This document shows positions 10,431 through 18,283 of a DNA stretch of 43,702 nucleotides, piece by piece. The notes under the pieces were generated by a model. The model saw only the letters and a program-made list of their open reading frames with translations. It made no database searches and was not told the DNA's origin. The stretch comes from Streptosporangiales bacterium (GTDB taxonomy: Bacteria > Actinomycetota > Actinomycetes > Streptosporangiales > Streptosporangiaceae): contig WHSL01000022.1 in NCBI GenBank assembly GCA_009380095.1, forward strand, positions 1 to 43,702, in the 5' to 3' direction. The translations under genes were made by a program, and so were the position numbers. Within the stretch, counting starts at the first letter, position 1; each line of letters begins with the position of its first letter.

Positions 10431-10464
10431 GCACCAACTTGACGCCGCATTGTCAAGTTGGTGC
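10431..10464. promoter_or_regulatory. Perfect 13-bp inverted repeat, probable MerR operator
   Basis: Arms GCACCAACTTGAC (10431-10443) and GTCAAGTTGGTGC (10452-10464) are perfectly complementary with an 8-nt spacer. The repeat overlaps the merR -35 element and lies between ahcY and merR, so the MerR protein is its obvious candidate ligand. The CTTGA...TCAAG core recalls the HspR (HAIR) site but the internal spacing differs by one. Confidence 0.8.
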
Positions 10465-10480
10465 ACGCGTCGGCTAGATT
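10450..10480 (+). promoter_or_regulatory. merR promoter with 19-bp spacer, leaderless
   Basis: TTGTCA (10450-10455) and TAGATT (10475-10480) are separated by 19 bp, the long spacing typical of promoters activated by MerR proteins through DNA twisting. The -10 lies 6 nt before the ATG, so the mRNA is probably leaderless. Confidence 0.65.
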
Positions 10481-10486
10481 CGGCCC

Positions 10487-10939
10487 ATGCCCCGCCATGT
10501 CAGGTCCCGCAGGCCCGCCACGCTCACCATCTCCGCGGCCGCGGAGCGGCTCGGCATCTCGCCCCGCATGCTCCGCTACCGCGAGGCGCTCGGCCTGCTC
10601 CCGGTCACCCAGGCGGGCACCCGGGACCGGCCGAACGGGCGCGGCCACGCGCACCGCCGCTTCGGCGACGACGACGTACGGGCCGTGGAGCTGGGGCTGG
10701 AGATCGAGAAGGACTACGACATCACGCCCGCGGCGCTGGCCTTCGCGCTCCGCGTGCTCGCCGACCCGCGCGCCCGCGAGCGCGTACGTGAGCTGGGCGT
10801 ACGGATCGGCCGGCTGAACCCGCCGCCGACCCGGGCGCTGGACTGGGAGCAGGAGAAGGCGCTGCGGCTGCTCGGCGGGCGGCGGCCGCGTCCGCCCGGC
10901 GCCGGGGGCGCGTCGCCCGGCGCGGGGCGCGCCCGGTGA
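10487..10939 (+). CDS. MerR family transcriptional regulator
   Basis: This 150-residue protein starts with a MerR winged helix-turn-helix (LTISAAAERLGISPRMLRYR, about residues 14-33, then EALGLLP and a wing rich in Arg/Gly). A helical segment with EKDYDITPAALAFALRVLADP is the usual coiled-coil linker. The C-terminus is short, basic and Gly/Pro-rich, with no cysteines for metal binding and no obvious drug-binding domain, so the signal is unknown. The layout resembles HspR-size members rather than drug sensors. The ATG follows a -10 by 6 nt. The perfect inverted repeat over its own promoter implies autoregulation, and its position suggests an effect on ahcY, but that is inference. Confidence 0.88.
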   Translation: MPRHVRSRRPATLTISAAAERLGISPRMLRYREALGLLPVTQAGTRDRPNGRGHAHRRFGDDDVRAVELGLEIEKDYDITPAALAFALRVLADPRARERVRELGVRIGRLNPPPTRALDWEQEKALRLLGGRRPRPPGAGGASPGAGRAR

Positions 10940-10997
10940 CTCCCGAGAGATCCCGATCGGCCTGGAAACGCCTCCTGGCAATCCGGCCCGCGGCGGA

Positions 10998-11003
10998 TAC
11001 GCT
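10998..11003 (+). promoter_or_regulatory. Leaderless -10 element of the Fic-like gene
   Basis: TACGCT lies 6 nt before the GTG start at 11010; no Shine-Dalgarno sequence is present. The 70-bp gap after merR leaves room for a separate promoter. Confidence 0.45.
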
Positions 11004-11009
11004 GAGCGC

Positions 11010-12215
11010 GTGGATGAACCGCGACTCGCTCCCCGGTTCGCACCCCTGCCGGCGCTCGACGACGACACCCGCTCCCGGCTCGCCGCGACGGACCGGCTCC
11101 GTGCCGCCTGGGAGGATCATCGCGGCAGGCTCGCGCCCGGCACGCTGGCGGCCATCCGCAGCCGGTCGCTGCGCCGCCATGCCGTGGCCACGACCGCCGG
11201 CGGCGAGCAGCCCACCGACGAGCACCTCACCGCGCTGACCCTGCTGGAGGACTCCTGCCGGTCCGGGCGGGAGCTGGACGTGCCGCTCGTCCAGCGGGTC
11301 CGTACGGCGGTGGCCGGCTCACCGGCCCCGGAGCCGGACCCGCGGGAACAGGAGCACCTCACCGCGCTCGCCGAGCGCTACCGGCAGAGCTCCGCGGCGC
11401 ACGCGCTGGTCCGCGCCGCCTGGCTGCACCACGCACTGCTGCGCACCTGTCCCGGCCCGTCGGACCTGCGCGTCGTGCACGCGCTGACCCTGCTCCCGCT
11501 GCTGCAGACCCGGTACGCGCCGCTCGCGCTGGTGGAGCCGCACCGGGCCGCGTACCGGAGCGCGCTCGACGCCGCCGACCGCGGCGACCTGCTGCCCCTG
11601 GTGCGGGTGTTCGCCGCGCTGGAGGAGGCCGTGCTCCGCGGCGAGCTGGACACGCCGCCGCAGCGGCCCGCGTCGGGGTCGGCGCGGCTCGGCGCGGACG
11701 ACACCTCGCGCGGCGCGCAGGCCGCGCGGCTCGCCGGGGCGCTGCACCGGCGCATGATCGACCAGGTCAACGGCATGCGGCCGGGGCTGTGCGACGTCTT
11801 CCGCGAGCTCGACACCCGCGTCGCGGCCGAGGTCGCCGCGGCCGCGCCGCCCGACCCGGGCGCCGGGCGTTGGCGGCGCGAGCTGGCCGAGGCCGCGGCC
11901 GGGGCCGGCTTCACCCCGGAACGCTCGGGTGACGCCTGGTGGGTGGCGCTGCATCTCACCGTCGCCGGGGACACGTTGCGGTACGTCGCGGCGCTGCAGC
12001 GGGTCGGGCACCTGGGCAGCGGGGTGCTGGCGGTGACCGCGTGGGCCGCGGTGCTGCCCGCGGCGACGGCCGCGCCGGAGCCGCTCGCCGTGACCGAGGC
12101 GGGTAGCAGCACGTTCGTGCACACCGATACGGCCGGCGAGCGCTGGCCCGACGTGGAGCGCTACGTGGACGCCACGCTCTCCGCCGCCGTCGGCGCGTAC
12201 GCCGCCCGCCGCTGA
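11010..12215 (+). CDS. Fic-fold protein lacking the catalytic motif
   Basis: This 401-residue protein shows a Fic-like pattern. It has an N-terminal LAATDRLRAAWEDHRGRL helix and a TAGGEQ segment (62-67) that resembles the inhibitory (S/T)xxxE(G/N) motif. Then comes AAWLHHALLRT...VHALTLLPLL and Y-x-SALDAADRGDLLPLVRVF. Where active Fic enzymes carry HPFx(D/E)GNGR it has CPGPSDLRV (147-155), so the His, the acidic residue and both Gly/Asn anchor positions are lost. AMP transfer is therefore unlikely. The C-terminal half (about 230-401) is not recognised. The family assignment rests on pattern recall, not on alignment. The GTG start fits a leaderless transcript. It is downstream of merR and convergent with a phosphoesterase gene. 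Confidence 0.6.
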   Translation: MDEPRLAPRFAPLPALDDDTRSRLAATDRLRAAWEDHRGRLAPGTLAAIRSRSLRRHAVATTAGGEQPTDEHLTALTLLEDSCRSGRELDVPLVQRVRTAVAGSPAPEPDPREQEHLTALAERYRQSSAAHALVRAAWLHHALLRTCPGPSDLRVVHALTLLPLLQTRYAPLALVEPHRAAYRSALDAADRGDLLPLVRVFAALEEAVLRGELDTPPQRPASGSARLGADDTSRGAQAARLAGALHRRMIDQVNGMRPGLCDVFRELDTRVAAEVAAAAPPDPGAGRWRRELAEAAAGAGFTPERSGDAWWVALHLTVAGDTLRYVAALQRVGHLGSGVLAVTAWAAVLPAATAAPEPLAVTEAGSSTFVHTDTAGERWPDVERYVDATLSAAVGAYAARR

Positions 12216-12283
12216 GCCGCGAGCCGCCCGCCGCCCGCCGCCAGGCACGTGAGCCGCTGCGCCTCATCCGCTGCGCCGCACCC

Positions 12284-13900
12284 TCAGCAGAGCCGCTCCT
12301 CGCGGAGCAGGTCGAGCCCGGCCCGCTCACCGGCGCCGTCACTGGCGCCCCACCAGCAGACGCCGCCGGATCGCCCGCGCAGCTCCACGGTGGCCACGGC
12401 GTTGTCGAACCAAGGACCGCGGCTCACCCGCCAGCCGAACGGCGTCCGGGGCACTCCCGCCGCACGGGCCAGCACCCGGCCGAACACCCCGGCGAGCGCG
12501 AACGAAGCGACGACGTTGCCGAGCCGGAGCACCGGGCTGAGCGGGTTCCGGATCGGCGAGCAGACGATCTGCTGGACGTGCGTGCCCGCGGGGGTGCGGT
12601 TCACCCGGGCCAGATAGGAGTAGTGCACGTCGCCGGAGAGGAAAGTGATCGTCGCGGGCGGCCTGCCGCGCCGTCCCCGCGCGATCTCGGTGACCAGGTG
12701 CGCGAGATCGGAGAACGTACGCCGGAACGCGCCCCAGTGCTCCAGGTCGATGCCCTGGCGGACGCGCTCGCCGAGCCGCGCCGCCCACCGTCCCCAGACG
12801 CCGTCGCAGACGGCCTCGTTCCAGCTCTCCAGGTAGTGCAGCCCGGTCGGGAGCAGCACCGGCACCGACGACCCGATCAGCAGGTGGTCGACGTCGCCCG
12901 TGGCGAGCCGCTCGAACCAGGCCCACTCCCCGGCGTCGAGCATCGCGCGGCGGCCGGGCCCGAGGTCGCGGGCGCAGCGGGAGTCCAGCACCACCAGCCG
13001 GGTGCCGCCGTAGTCGCGGGCGAAGCTCCAGCGGTTGCGGCTCGGGTCCTCGTCGGCGGTCCAGGCGAAGTCGTCCAGCAGGGCGCCGCCGTCCCCCTCG
13101 GCTTCGCGCAGCGCGGCGAACAGCGGGTCCGCGGCGCGTTCGGCCGGCGACAGGTTCCCCAGGTGCTGGTAGAGCCAGTACGCGCCCAGCCCGGCCACCA
13201 CCCGCCGCCGCCACCAGGGCAGCCGCCGCATCTCCCGGCGCCACACGTCCGAGGTGTTCCAGTCGTCCCGCAGGTCGTGGTCATCGAAGATCATCGCCGT
13301 GGGCACCGTGGACAGCAGCCATCGGATCGCCGGCTCCGTCCAGGCGACCCGGTACAGCTCGGCGTACTCGGCGAAGTCGGCGATCTCCTCCCCCGGCTCC
13401 TCGCCGTCGCCGCGCCGGCCGCGAATGTACGCGCGCACCTCCGGCGGGGGCTCGTCCGCGTAGACCTGGTCGCCGAGGAGCAGCAGCACCGTGGGGCGTA
13501 CGGCCTCGTCCTCGCCCGCCATCCAGAGGGCGTACGCACGCAGCGCGTCCACCCCGTGGATGCGCAGGTTCTCCGCGTCGTGCGGGACGCTGGTGCGGCA
13601 GGAACCGAGCAGCACCTGGACGTCCGGCTCGGCATCGACGGTGTGGATGCGGCTCGGCGGGAACCCGCCGTCCCGCGGTGGCCACACCTCCACGCCGTCC
13701 AGCTGAACGGAGTACGGGACGCTCGCCCCCGGCTCCAGCCCGTCGATCTCCACCAGCGCGTAGTGGTGGCCGTGCACGGTGAAGGTGGGGGTGGAGGCGT
13801 GCAGGACCCGGACCGTACAGGGCGCGTCGGTCTCCACCCACACCGCCGCCGTGGTGTCGTCGACGTGGCGCAGCAGCGGGCCGAGCGCCAGCTCCGGCAT
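12284..13900 (-). CDS. PhoD-like metallophosphoesterase
   Basis: This 538-residue protein is of the alkaline phosphatase D (PhoD) type. An N-terminal fibronectin-like domain (about 1-90) precedes the metallophosphatase core: LLGSCRTS near 98, LLLLGDQVYADE near 140, MIFDDHDLRDDWN near 215, VVLDSR and LSGDVHYSYLARV near 435. These supply Asp, Asn and His ligands for the Fe/Ca or similar metal centre of the family. No signal peptide is present, so unlike classical secreted PhoD it probably acts in the cytoplasm; the substrate is unknown. GGAGGAGGGAG precedes the ATG. It lies just downstream of the kinase gene's end on the same strand order but 32 bp separate them. Assignment is firm at superfamily level. 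Confidence 0.88.
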   Translation of the reverse strand: MPELALGPLLRHVDDTTAAVWVETDAPCTVRVLHASTPTFTVHGHHYALVEIDGLEPGASVPYSVQLDGVEVWPPRDGGFPPSRIHTVDAEPDVQVLLGSCRTSVPHDAENLRIHGVDALRAYALWMAGEDEAVRPTVLLLLGDQVYADEPPPEVRAYIRGRRGDGEEPGEEIADFAEYAELYRVAWTEPAIRWLLSTVPTAMIFDDHDLRDDWNTSDVWRREMRRLPWWRRRVVAGLGAYWLYQHLGNLSPAERAADPLFAALREAEGDGGALLDDFAWTADEDPSRNRWSFARDYGGTRLVVLDSRCARDLGPGRRAMLDAGEWAWFERLATGDVDHLLIGSSVPVLLPTGLHYLESWNEAVCDGVWGRWAARLGERVRQGIDLEHWGAFRRTFSDLAHLVTEIARGRRGRPPATITFLSGDVHYSYLARVNRTPAGTHVQQIVCSPIRNPLSPVLRLGNVVASFALAGVFGRVLARAAGVPRTPFGWRVSRGPWFDNAVATVELRGRSGGVCWWGASDGAGERAGLDLLREERLC

Positions 13901-13932
13901 GGCTCCCTCCTCCGTGGCAGAGGTATCCCGCG

Positions 13933-16041
13933 TCAGCCCGCGCGGGCGATGAGTTGGCTGGACTCTTCGGAGCCGTTCTCGTCGAGGTGGCGGAGGCGGA
14001 GGAGTTCCTTGCCCTCGGGGCGCAGCACGTACGTGCCGAGCTCGTCGCAGCCCTGCCGTACGTCGAACGTCACCACGAGCTCCAGCCGCTGCGGGCCGCT
14101 CTTGATGGGGCTGACCCCGCCCTCGCAGCCGCCGCGCGTCATCCGGCCCGCCGCGCCGCGCGCCCCCGCGCGCAGCCAGAGCTCGATCGGCTCGTCGTCC
14201 TCGGTACCCGCCCAGTGGCCGTCAAACGGCTGCGGCACCGCGGGCGGCCCGAGGCCCGGCTCCTGCTCGAGGTCGGCGGTGGCGATCTGCTCCTTGGTGT
14301 CCGCGGTGAACAGCGTGAACCTGACGGTCTTCGGGTCGAGCCGGTCGAGCTCGAACTCGCCACGCTCGATGCAGTTGCCGCGCGGGTCGTCGGCGAGCGT
14401 GAACGCCATCCGGGGCCGCTCGCCGGTGCCGCCGACCCGGTACATGCCGCCCGAGCACCCCATGGACGGGAACCTGATGGTCCCGCTGGTGCCCTGCTGC
14501 CGCATGTCCAGCCGGACCAGCCACCGGGTGTCGGTGTTGGTCTGCAGGCCCACGCCGAACCAGCGGCCGGTCAGCAGCGCGGGGCCTCGGCCGGTGGTGG
14601 CGCTGGTGCGCGGGGACGCCGAGTAGGACGGCGAGGCGGTGGCCGACCCTCTGCCGCCGTTGGTATCGCGGAACGTCGTCAGGTACAGCGTCGCGAGCAC
14701 CAGGAGCAGCACCACGACGACCGCGATCACGCCGTACAGGCAGCCGCGGCCGGAACGCGGCTCCGCCGGGTACGCCGGGGTGGGGAGCGCGTACGTGGGC
14801 GGGCCCTGCGCCGGACCGGCCGGGCCGTAACCGGCCGCGGCGGGGGCGGCGTAGCCGGGCGGGGAGACGTACGTCGGCGGCGTCCCGTGCGGGGGCGGCG
14901 TCCCGTGCGGCGATGGCCCGCCATGCGAGGGCGGCGTTCCATGCGGCGACGGCCCGCCATACGGAGGCGGGGTTCCATGCGGAGGCGGGGTTCCATACGG
15001 AGGCGGGGTTCCATACGGAGGCGGGGTTCCATACGGAGGCGGGGTTCCATGCGGGGGCGGGGTGCCGCCGTGGGGCGGCGTGCCGTACGGCGGTGGAGTC
15101 ATGTGCGGCGGAGTGCCGAGGCCCGCCGGGGCGGGCCGGACCGGTTCGACCGGCCCGGGCGGCGGGACGACCGGCACCGACCCGGTCGCCATCTCGTTCC
15201 CCTCGGCCAGCACCCCGGACGGCTCCACCTGCTCCACCCCGGTGTGCCCGAGCAGCCCGAGCAGCACCTGCCGGGCGGTCGGCCGGACGGCGGGGTCGCG
15301 CGCCAGGCACGCCTCCATGAGCGGGCGGAGCGAGCGCGGCAGGTCGCCGAGGTCGTAACGGCCGGCCATCAGCCGTGCGGTGACCGCGGGCACGCTGTCC
15401 TGCCCGAACGGCGGCTTGCCCGTGGCCGCGTAGACGAGCACGCAGGCCCAGGCGAACACGTCCGCGGCGGGCGTGATGTTCTCGCCGTGCAGCTGCTCCG
15501 GCGCCATGAACGAGGGCGTACCCACCACCGTGCTGGTGGCGAACGAGTCGGTGTCCATGGCGCGCGCGATGCCGAAGTCGATCACGCGCGGCCCGTCCGG
15601 GCTGAGCAGCACGTTGCCGGGCTTGAAGTCCCGGTGCACGATGCCGGCCTCGTGGATCGCGGCGAGCGCGGTCGCCGTGCCGACGGCGAGCCGGTGCAGC
15701 GCGGCGCCGGTCCGCGGGCCCTCGTCGCGCACCGCCTCCCGCAGCGTCGGACCCGGCACGTACTCGCTGACCACGTACGGGACCGCCCCGTCCAGCGAGA
15801 CGTCGAGCACCTGGGAGGTGCAGAACGGCGCGACCTTGCGGGCGGCCGAGACCTCCTTGTTCAGCCGCTCGCGGGTGTCGCCCTCGAGGTCGGTGCGGAG
15901 CGCCTTGACCGCGACCCGCCGGCCCGAGCCGTCCTCACCGAGGTAGACCGTGCCCTGTCCGCCAGCGCCGAGCCGGCCCACCAGACGGTAGGCGCCGAGA
16001 GCGGCCGGGTCGCCCGGCAGCAGCGGCTTGGCCTCGGCCAT
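13933..16041 (-). CDS. Transmembrane Ser/Thr protein kinase with duplicated C-terminal module
   Basis: This 702-residue Hanks-type kinase has a Gly loop GRLGAGGQGTVYLG (22-35), Lys46, the catalytic HRDFKPGN from 136, IDFGIAR with DFG at 155-157, and an activation loop ending GTPSFMAPEQ. A Pro-rich linker of GTPPPYG-type repeats and a single membrane segment (VIAVVVVLLLVLATLYLTTF) follow. The outside part contains two copies of a module of about 100 residues. Each has a GC(S/E)GG motif and a later C-x-E-x-G-like cysteine (NCIERGEF and GCDELGTY), which could form one disulfide per module. No PASTA domain is present. GGAGG precedes the ATG. The downstream-facing neighbour (16170) is a related kinase on the same strand. 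The ligand is unknown. Confidence 0.92.
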   Translation of the reverse strand: MAEAKPLLPGDPAALGAYRLVGRLGAGGQGTVYLGEDGSGRRVAVKALRTDLEGDTRERLNKEVSAARKVAPFCTSQVLDVSLDGAVPYVVSEYVPGPTLREAVRDEGPRTGAALHRLAVGTATALAAIHEAGIVHRDFKPGNVLLSPDGPRVIDFGIARAMDTDSFATSTVVGTPSFMAPEQLHGENITPAADVFAWACVLVYAATGKPPFGQDSVPAVTARLMAGRYDLGDLPRSLRPLMEACLARDPAVRPTARQVLLGLLGHTGVEQVEPSGVLAEGNEMATGSVPVVPPPGPVEPVRPAPAGLGTPPHMTPPPYGTPPHGGTPPPHGTPPPYGTPPPYGTPPPYGTPPPHGTPPPYGGPSPHGTPPSHGGPSPHGTPPPHGTPPTYVSPPGYAAPAAAGYGPAGPAQGPPTYALPTPAYPAEPRSGRGCLYGVIAVVVVLLLVLATLYLTTFRDTNGGRGSATASPSYSASPRTSATTGRGPALLTGRWFGVGLQTNTDTRWLVRLDMRQQGTSGTIRFPSMGCSGGMYRVGGTGERPRMAFTLADDPRGNCIERGEFELDRLDPKTVRFTLFTADTKEQIATADLEQEPGLGPPAVPQPFDGHWAGTEDDEPIELWLRAGARGAAGRMTRGGCEGGVSPIKSGPQRLELVVTFDVRQGCDELGTYVLRPEGKELLRLRHLDENGSEESSQLIARAG
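14879..15099 (-). repeat. 18/21-bp tandem repeats in the kinase linker
   Basis: Many copies of an 18-bp unit (core ggcggggttccatacgga as read on the plus strand), with several identical in a row around 14965-15050, encode the Pro/Gly/Tyr-rich juxtamembrane linker of the kinase. Confidence 0.85.
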
Positions 16042-16169
16042 CGATCCTCCGGGTAGACGGGTGCGCGGACGGGCCCGCGCAGGCGGTCACCCGAAAGTAT
16101 CCGGTTCGTACGGTACGGGGCGTCCGGTCGCCGGAGATAACGATGCGGCACCGGGGCCCGCGGCGACGG

Positions 16170-17168
16170 TCACCAGAGGTACTGGCCGAGGATCGCCGCC
16201 ATGATCAACCCCGCGACGACGGCCACCACGTACACCCACGGCGGCAGCCCCTCGGCACGGGTCCGTGCCGGCGGCTCCGCCGCGGGGGCGGCGCGCTGTC
16301 CCGGCACCCGGCCGAGCAGCCGCATGAGCAGGTCGTCGGCGGTGGGACGCCGCGCCGGGTCCTTGGACAGGCACTGCGCGACGAGCTCCCGGTACTGCTC
16401 CGGCACGCCCGACAGGTCCGGCTCGCCCCGCAGGATGGCCCGCCGCACCACCCGCTCCGGCTCCTCACCGAACGGCGCGCGCCCGGTGGCCGCGTACACG
16501 ACGACCCCGCCCCATGCGAACACGTCCGCCTTGGGCCCGGCGACGGCCCCACCGAGCTGCTCCGGCGCGAGAAAGGCGGGGCCGGTGGGCCGGCGCCACG
16601 CGGAGGCGGGCCGGCGCGCCGCCTCCCGGGTCACCCCGAAGTCGATCACCCGCGGCCCGTCCGGCCCCAGCAGCACGTTGCCGGGCCGGAAGTCCCGATG
16701 CGCGATGCCGGCCTCGTGGATCGCGGCGAGCGCGGTGGCCGTGCCGACGGCCAGCCGGTGCAGCGCGGGCCCGGACCGCGCCCCCGCCCGGCGCACCGCC
16801 CGGTCCAGCGTCGGCCCCGGCACGTACTCGGTCACCATGTACGGCTCGTCGGCGTCGAGGTCGGCGTCGACGAGGTGCGCGGTGCCGTACGGCGACACGC
16901 GCCGCGCGGCCGAGACCTCCCTGCGCGTCGCCTCCCGCAGCCGCTCGTCGTCGGTCCACCCGCGCAGCAGCTTCACCGCGACCGGCGAACCCCGCCGATC
17001 CTCACCGAGGAACACGACGCCCTGATGCCCGGCGCCGAGCCGCCCGGTGATCCGGTACGGCCCGACGAACGCCGGGTCACCGGCTCGTAACGGAGCGCCA
17101 CGGGCCACGGCCCGGCTCAACCGGCGCATCACCGCCCGGTCCCCCGAGCCACCCGCCGGTCCTGGCAT
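16170..17168 (-). CDS. Ser/Thr protein kinase with short C-terminal anchor
   Basis: This 332-residue kinase is closely related to the one downstream: Gly loop GRLGAGHQGVVFLG, Lys66, HRDFRPGN from 157, IDFGVTR with DFG near 176, and FLAPEQLGG. After the kinase domain (to about residue 285) a short Pro/Ala linker leads to one membrane segment at the extreme C-terminus (PWVYVVAVVAGLIMAAILGQ), leaving almost nothing outside. It therefore lacks the sensor of its neighbour and could act with it or respond to a separate partner. The start is uncertain: ATG 17168 is the longest choice and ATG 17129 is an alternative with a G-rich upstream stretch. The two kinases are separated by 128 bp. Confidence 0.9.
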   Translation of the reverse strand: MPGPAGGSGDRAVMRRLSRAVARGAPLRAGDPAFVGPYRITGRLGAGHQGVVFLGEDRRGSPVAVKLLRGWTDDERLREATRREVSAARRVSPYGTAHLVDADLDADEPYMVTEYVPGPTLDRAVRRAGARSGPALHRLAVGTATALAAIHEAGIAHRDFRPGNVLLGPDGPRVIDFGVTREAARRPASAWRRPTGPAFLAPEQLGGAVAGPKADVFAWGGVVVYAATGRAPFGEEPERVVRRAILRGEPDLSGVPEQYRELVAQCLSKDPARRPTADDLLMRLLGRVPGQRAAPAAEPPARTRAEGLPPWVYVVAVVAGLIMAAILGQYLW

Positions 17169-17311
17169 CGGCTGAGCGCACCGCCCTCCACAACGCCGCC
17201 ACCGCGATCACTGAAGCCACGGCATTGGACGTACGGTAGAACGCCGCTCGCCCGATTCGCCGCTTCCCACGCCGAGCACGCCGATTCCCCACCGCGCGCG
17301 CCGGGGACGGA

Positions 17312-18244
17312 TCAGGCGTCCTGCCCCTTCCGCCCGGCCTCGTATATGTCGGGCTCGAGATACATCACCCGGGCGATCGGAACGGCGGCCCGAACCCGCT
17401 GCTCGGCGGCGTCGATCCCGCGCGCGACGTCCTCGGCCGTCTCGTCGTGATGCACCGCGATCTTGGCCGCGACCAGCAGCTCCTCCGGCCCGAGGTGCAG
17501 GGTGCGCAGGTGGATGACCCGCTCCACCTCGGGGCCGCCGGTGATCGCGTCGGCGATCTGCTGCTCCACGTCGATGTGCGCGCTCTCCCCGATCAGCAGG
17601 CTCTTCGTCTCGAGGGCGAGCACCACCGCGATGACCGCCAGCAGCACGCCGATCGCCAGCGTGCCCACGCCGTCCCACACACTGTCGCCGGTGACCACGG
17701 CCAGGGTGACGCCGATCAGCGCGAAGATCAGGCCGAGCAGCGCGCCGAGGTCCTCCAGCAGCACGACGGGCAGCTCCGGCGCCTTGGCGCGGCGTACGAA
17801 CGCGACCCAGGACTGGTTGCCCCGGACCGCGTTGGACTCCTTGATGGCCGTACGGAACGAGATCGTCTCCGCGATGATCGCGAAGATCAGCACGCCGAAC
17901 GCCCAGGCCGGCGACTCCACCGGGTGCGGGTGGATGATCTTGTCGTAGCCCTCGTAGAGCGAGAACAGCGCGCCGATCGTGAACAGCACGACCGCCACCA
18001 CGAAGGCGTAGAAATACCGCTCCCGGCCGTAGCCGAAGGGGTGCGTGCGGGTCCGCTCCCGGTTCGCGCGTCGGCCGCCGAGCAGCAGCAGCGCCTGGTT
18101 GCCGGAGTCGGCGACCGAGTGCACGGACTCCGCCAGCATCGACGACGAGCCCGTGAACATCCATGCGACGAACTTCGCCACGGCGATCGCGGCGTTGGCG
18201 AGCAACGCGGCGACGATCGCGATCGTGCCGCCTCCGGCACTCAT
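17312..18244 (-). CDS. Cation diffusion facilitator family transporter
   Basis: This 310-residue inner-membrane metal antiporter is of the CDF family. It has about six membrane helices, the first metal-site motif SMLAESVHSVADSGNQ (His and Asp spaced by three) and a second on helix five (LLEDLGALLGL). A C-terminal cytoplasmic domain of about 90 residues (HIDVEQQIADAI...VIHLRTLHLGPEEL) forms the regulatory dimer seen in the family. Export of Zn or another divalent metal is the usual role. The stop-to-start gap to the upstream isomerase gene is 39 bp, so it may be the last gene of the mannomutase-Trm112-isomerase transcript. GAGGAG lies 14 nt before the ATG, a long spacing. Confidence 0.92.
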   Translation of the reverse strand: MSAGGGTIAIVAALLANAAIAVAKFVAWMFTGSSSMLAESVHSVADSGNQALLLLGGRRANRERTRTHPFGYGRERYFYAFVVAVVLFTIGALFSLYEGYDKIIHPHPVESPAWAFGVLIFAIIAETISFRTAIKESNAVRGNQSWVAFVRRAKAPELPVVLLEDLGALLGLIFALIGVTLAVVTGDSVWDGVGTLAIGVLLAVIAVVLALETKSLLIGESAHIDVEQQIADAITGGPEVERVIHLRTLHLGPEELLVAAKIAVHHDETAEDVARGIDAAEQRVRAAVPIARVMYLEPDIYEAGRKGQDA

Positions 18245-18283
18245 ATGGCGCTCACTCTCCTCGGTTCTCCAAAGGCCAGGGGG

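Noticed and set aside
10431-10464. HspR (HAIR) operator
   Set aside because: The CTTGA/TCAAG core is similar, but the half-site differs (CTTGAC not CTTGAGT), the internal distance is off by one, and no dnaK/clpB gene is nearby.
11010-12215. Active Fic AMP-transferase or toxin
   Set aside because: The catalytic HPFx(D/E)GNGR loop is absent and no antitoxin-like partner is adjacent.
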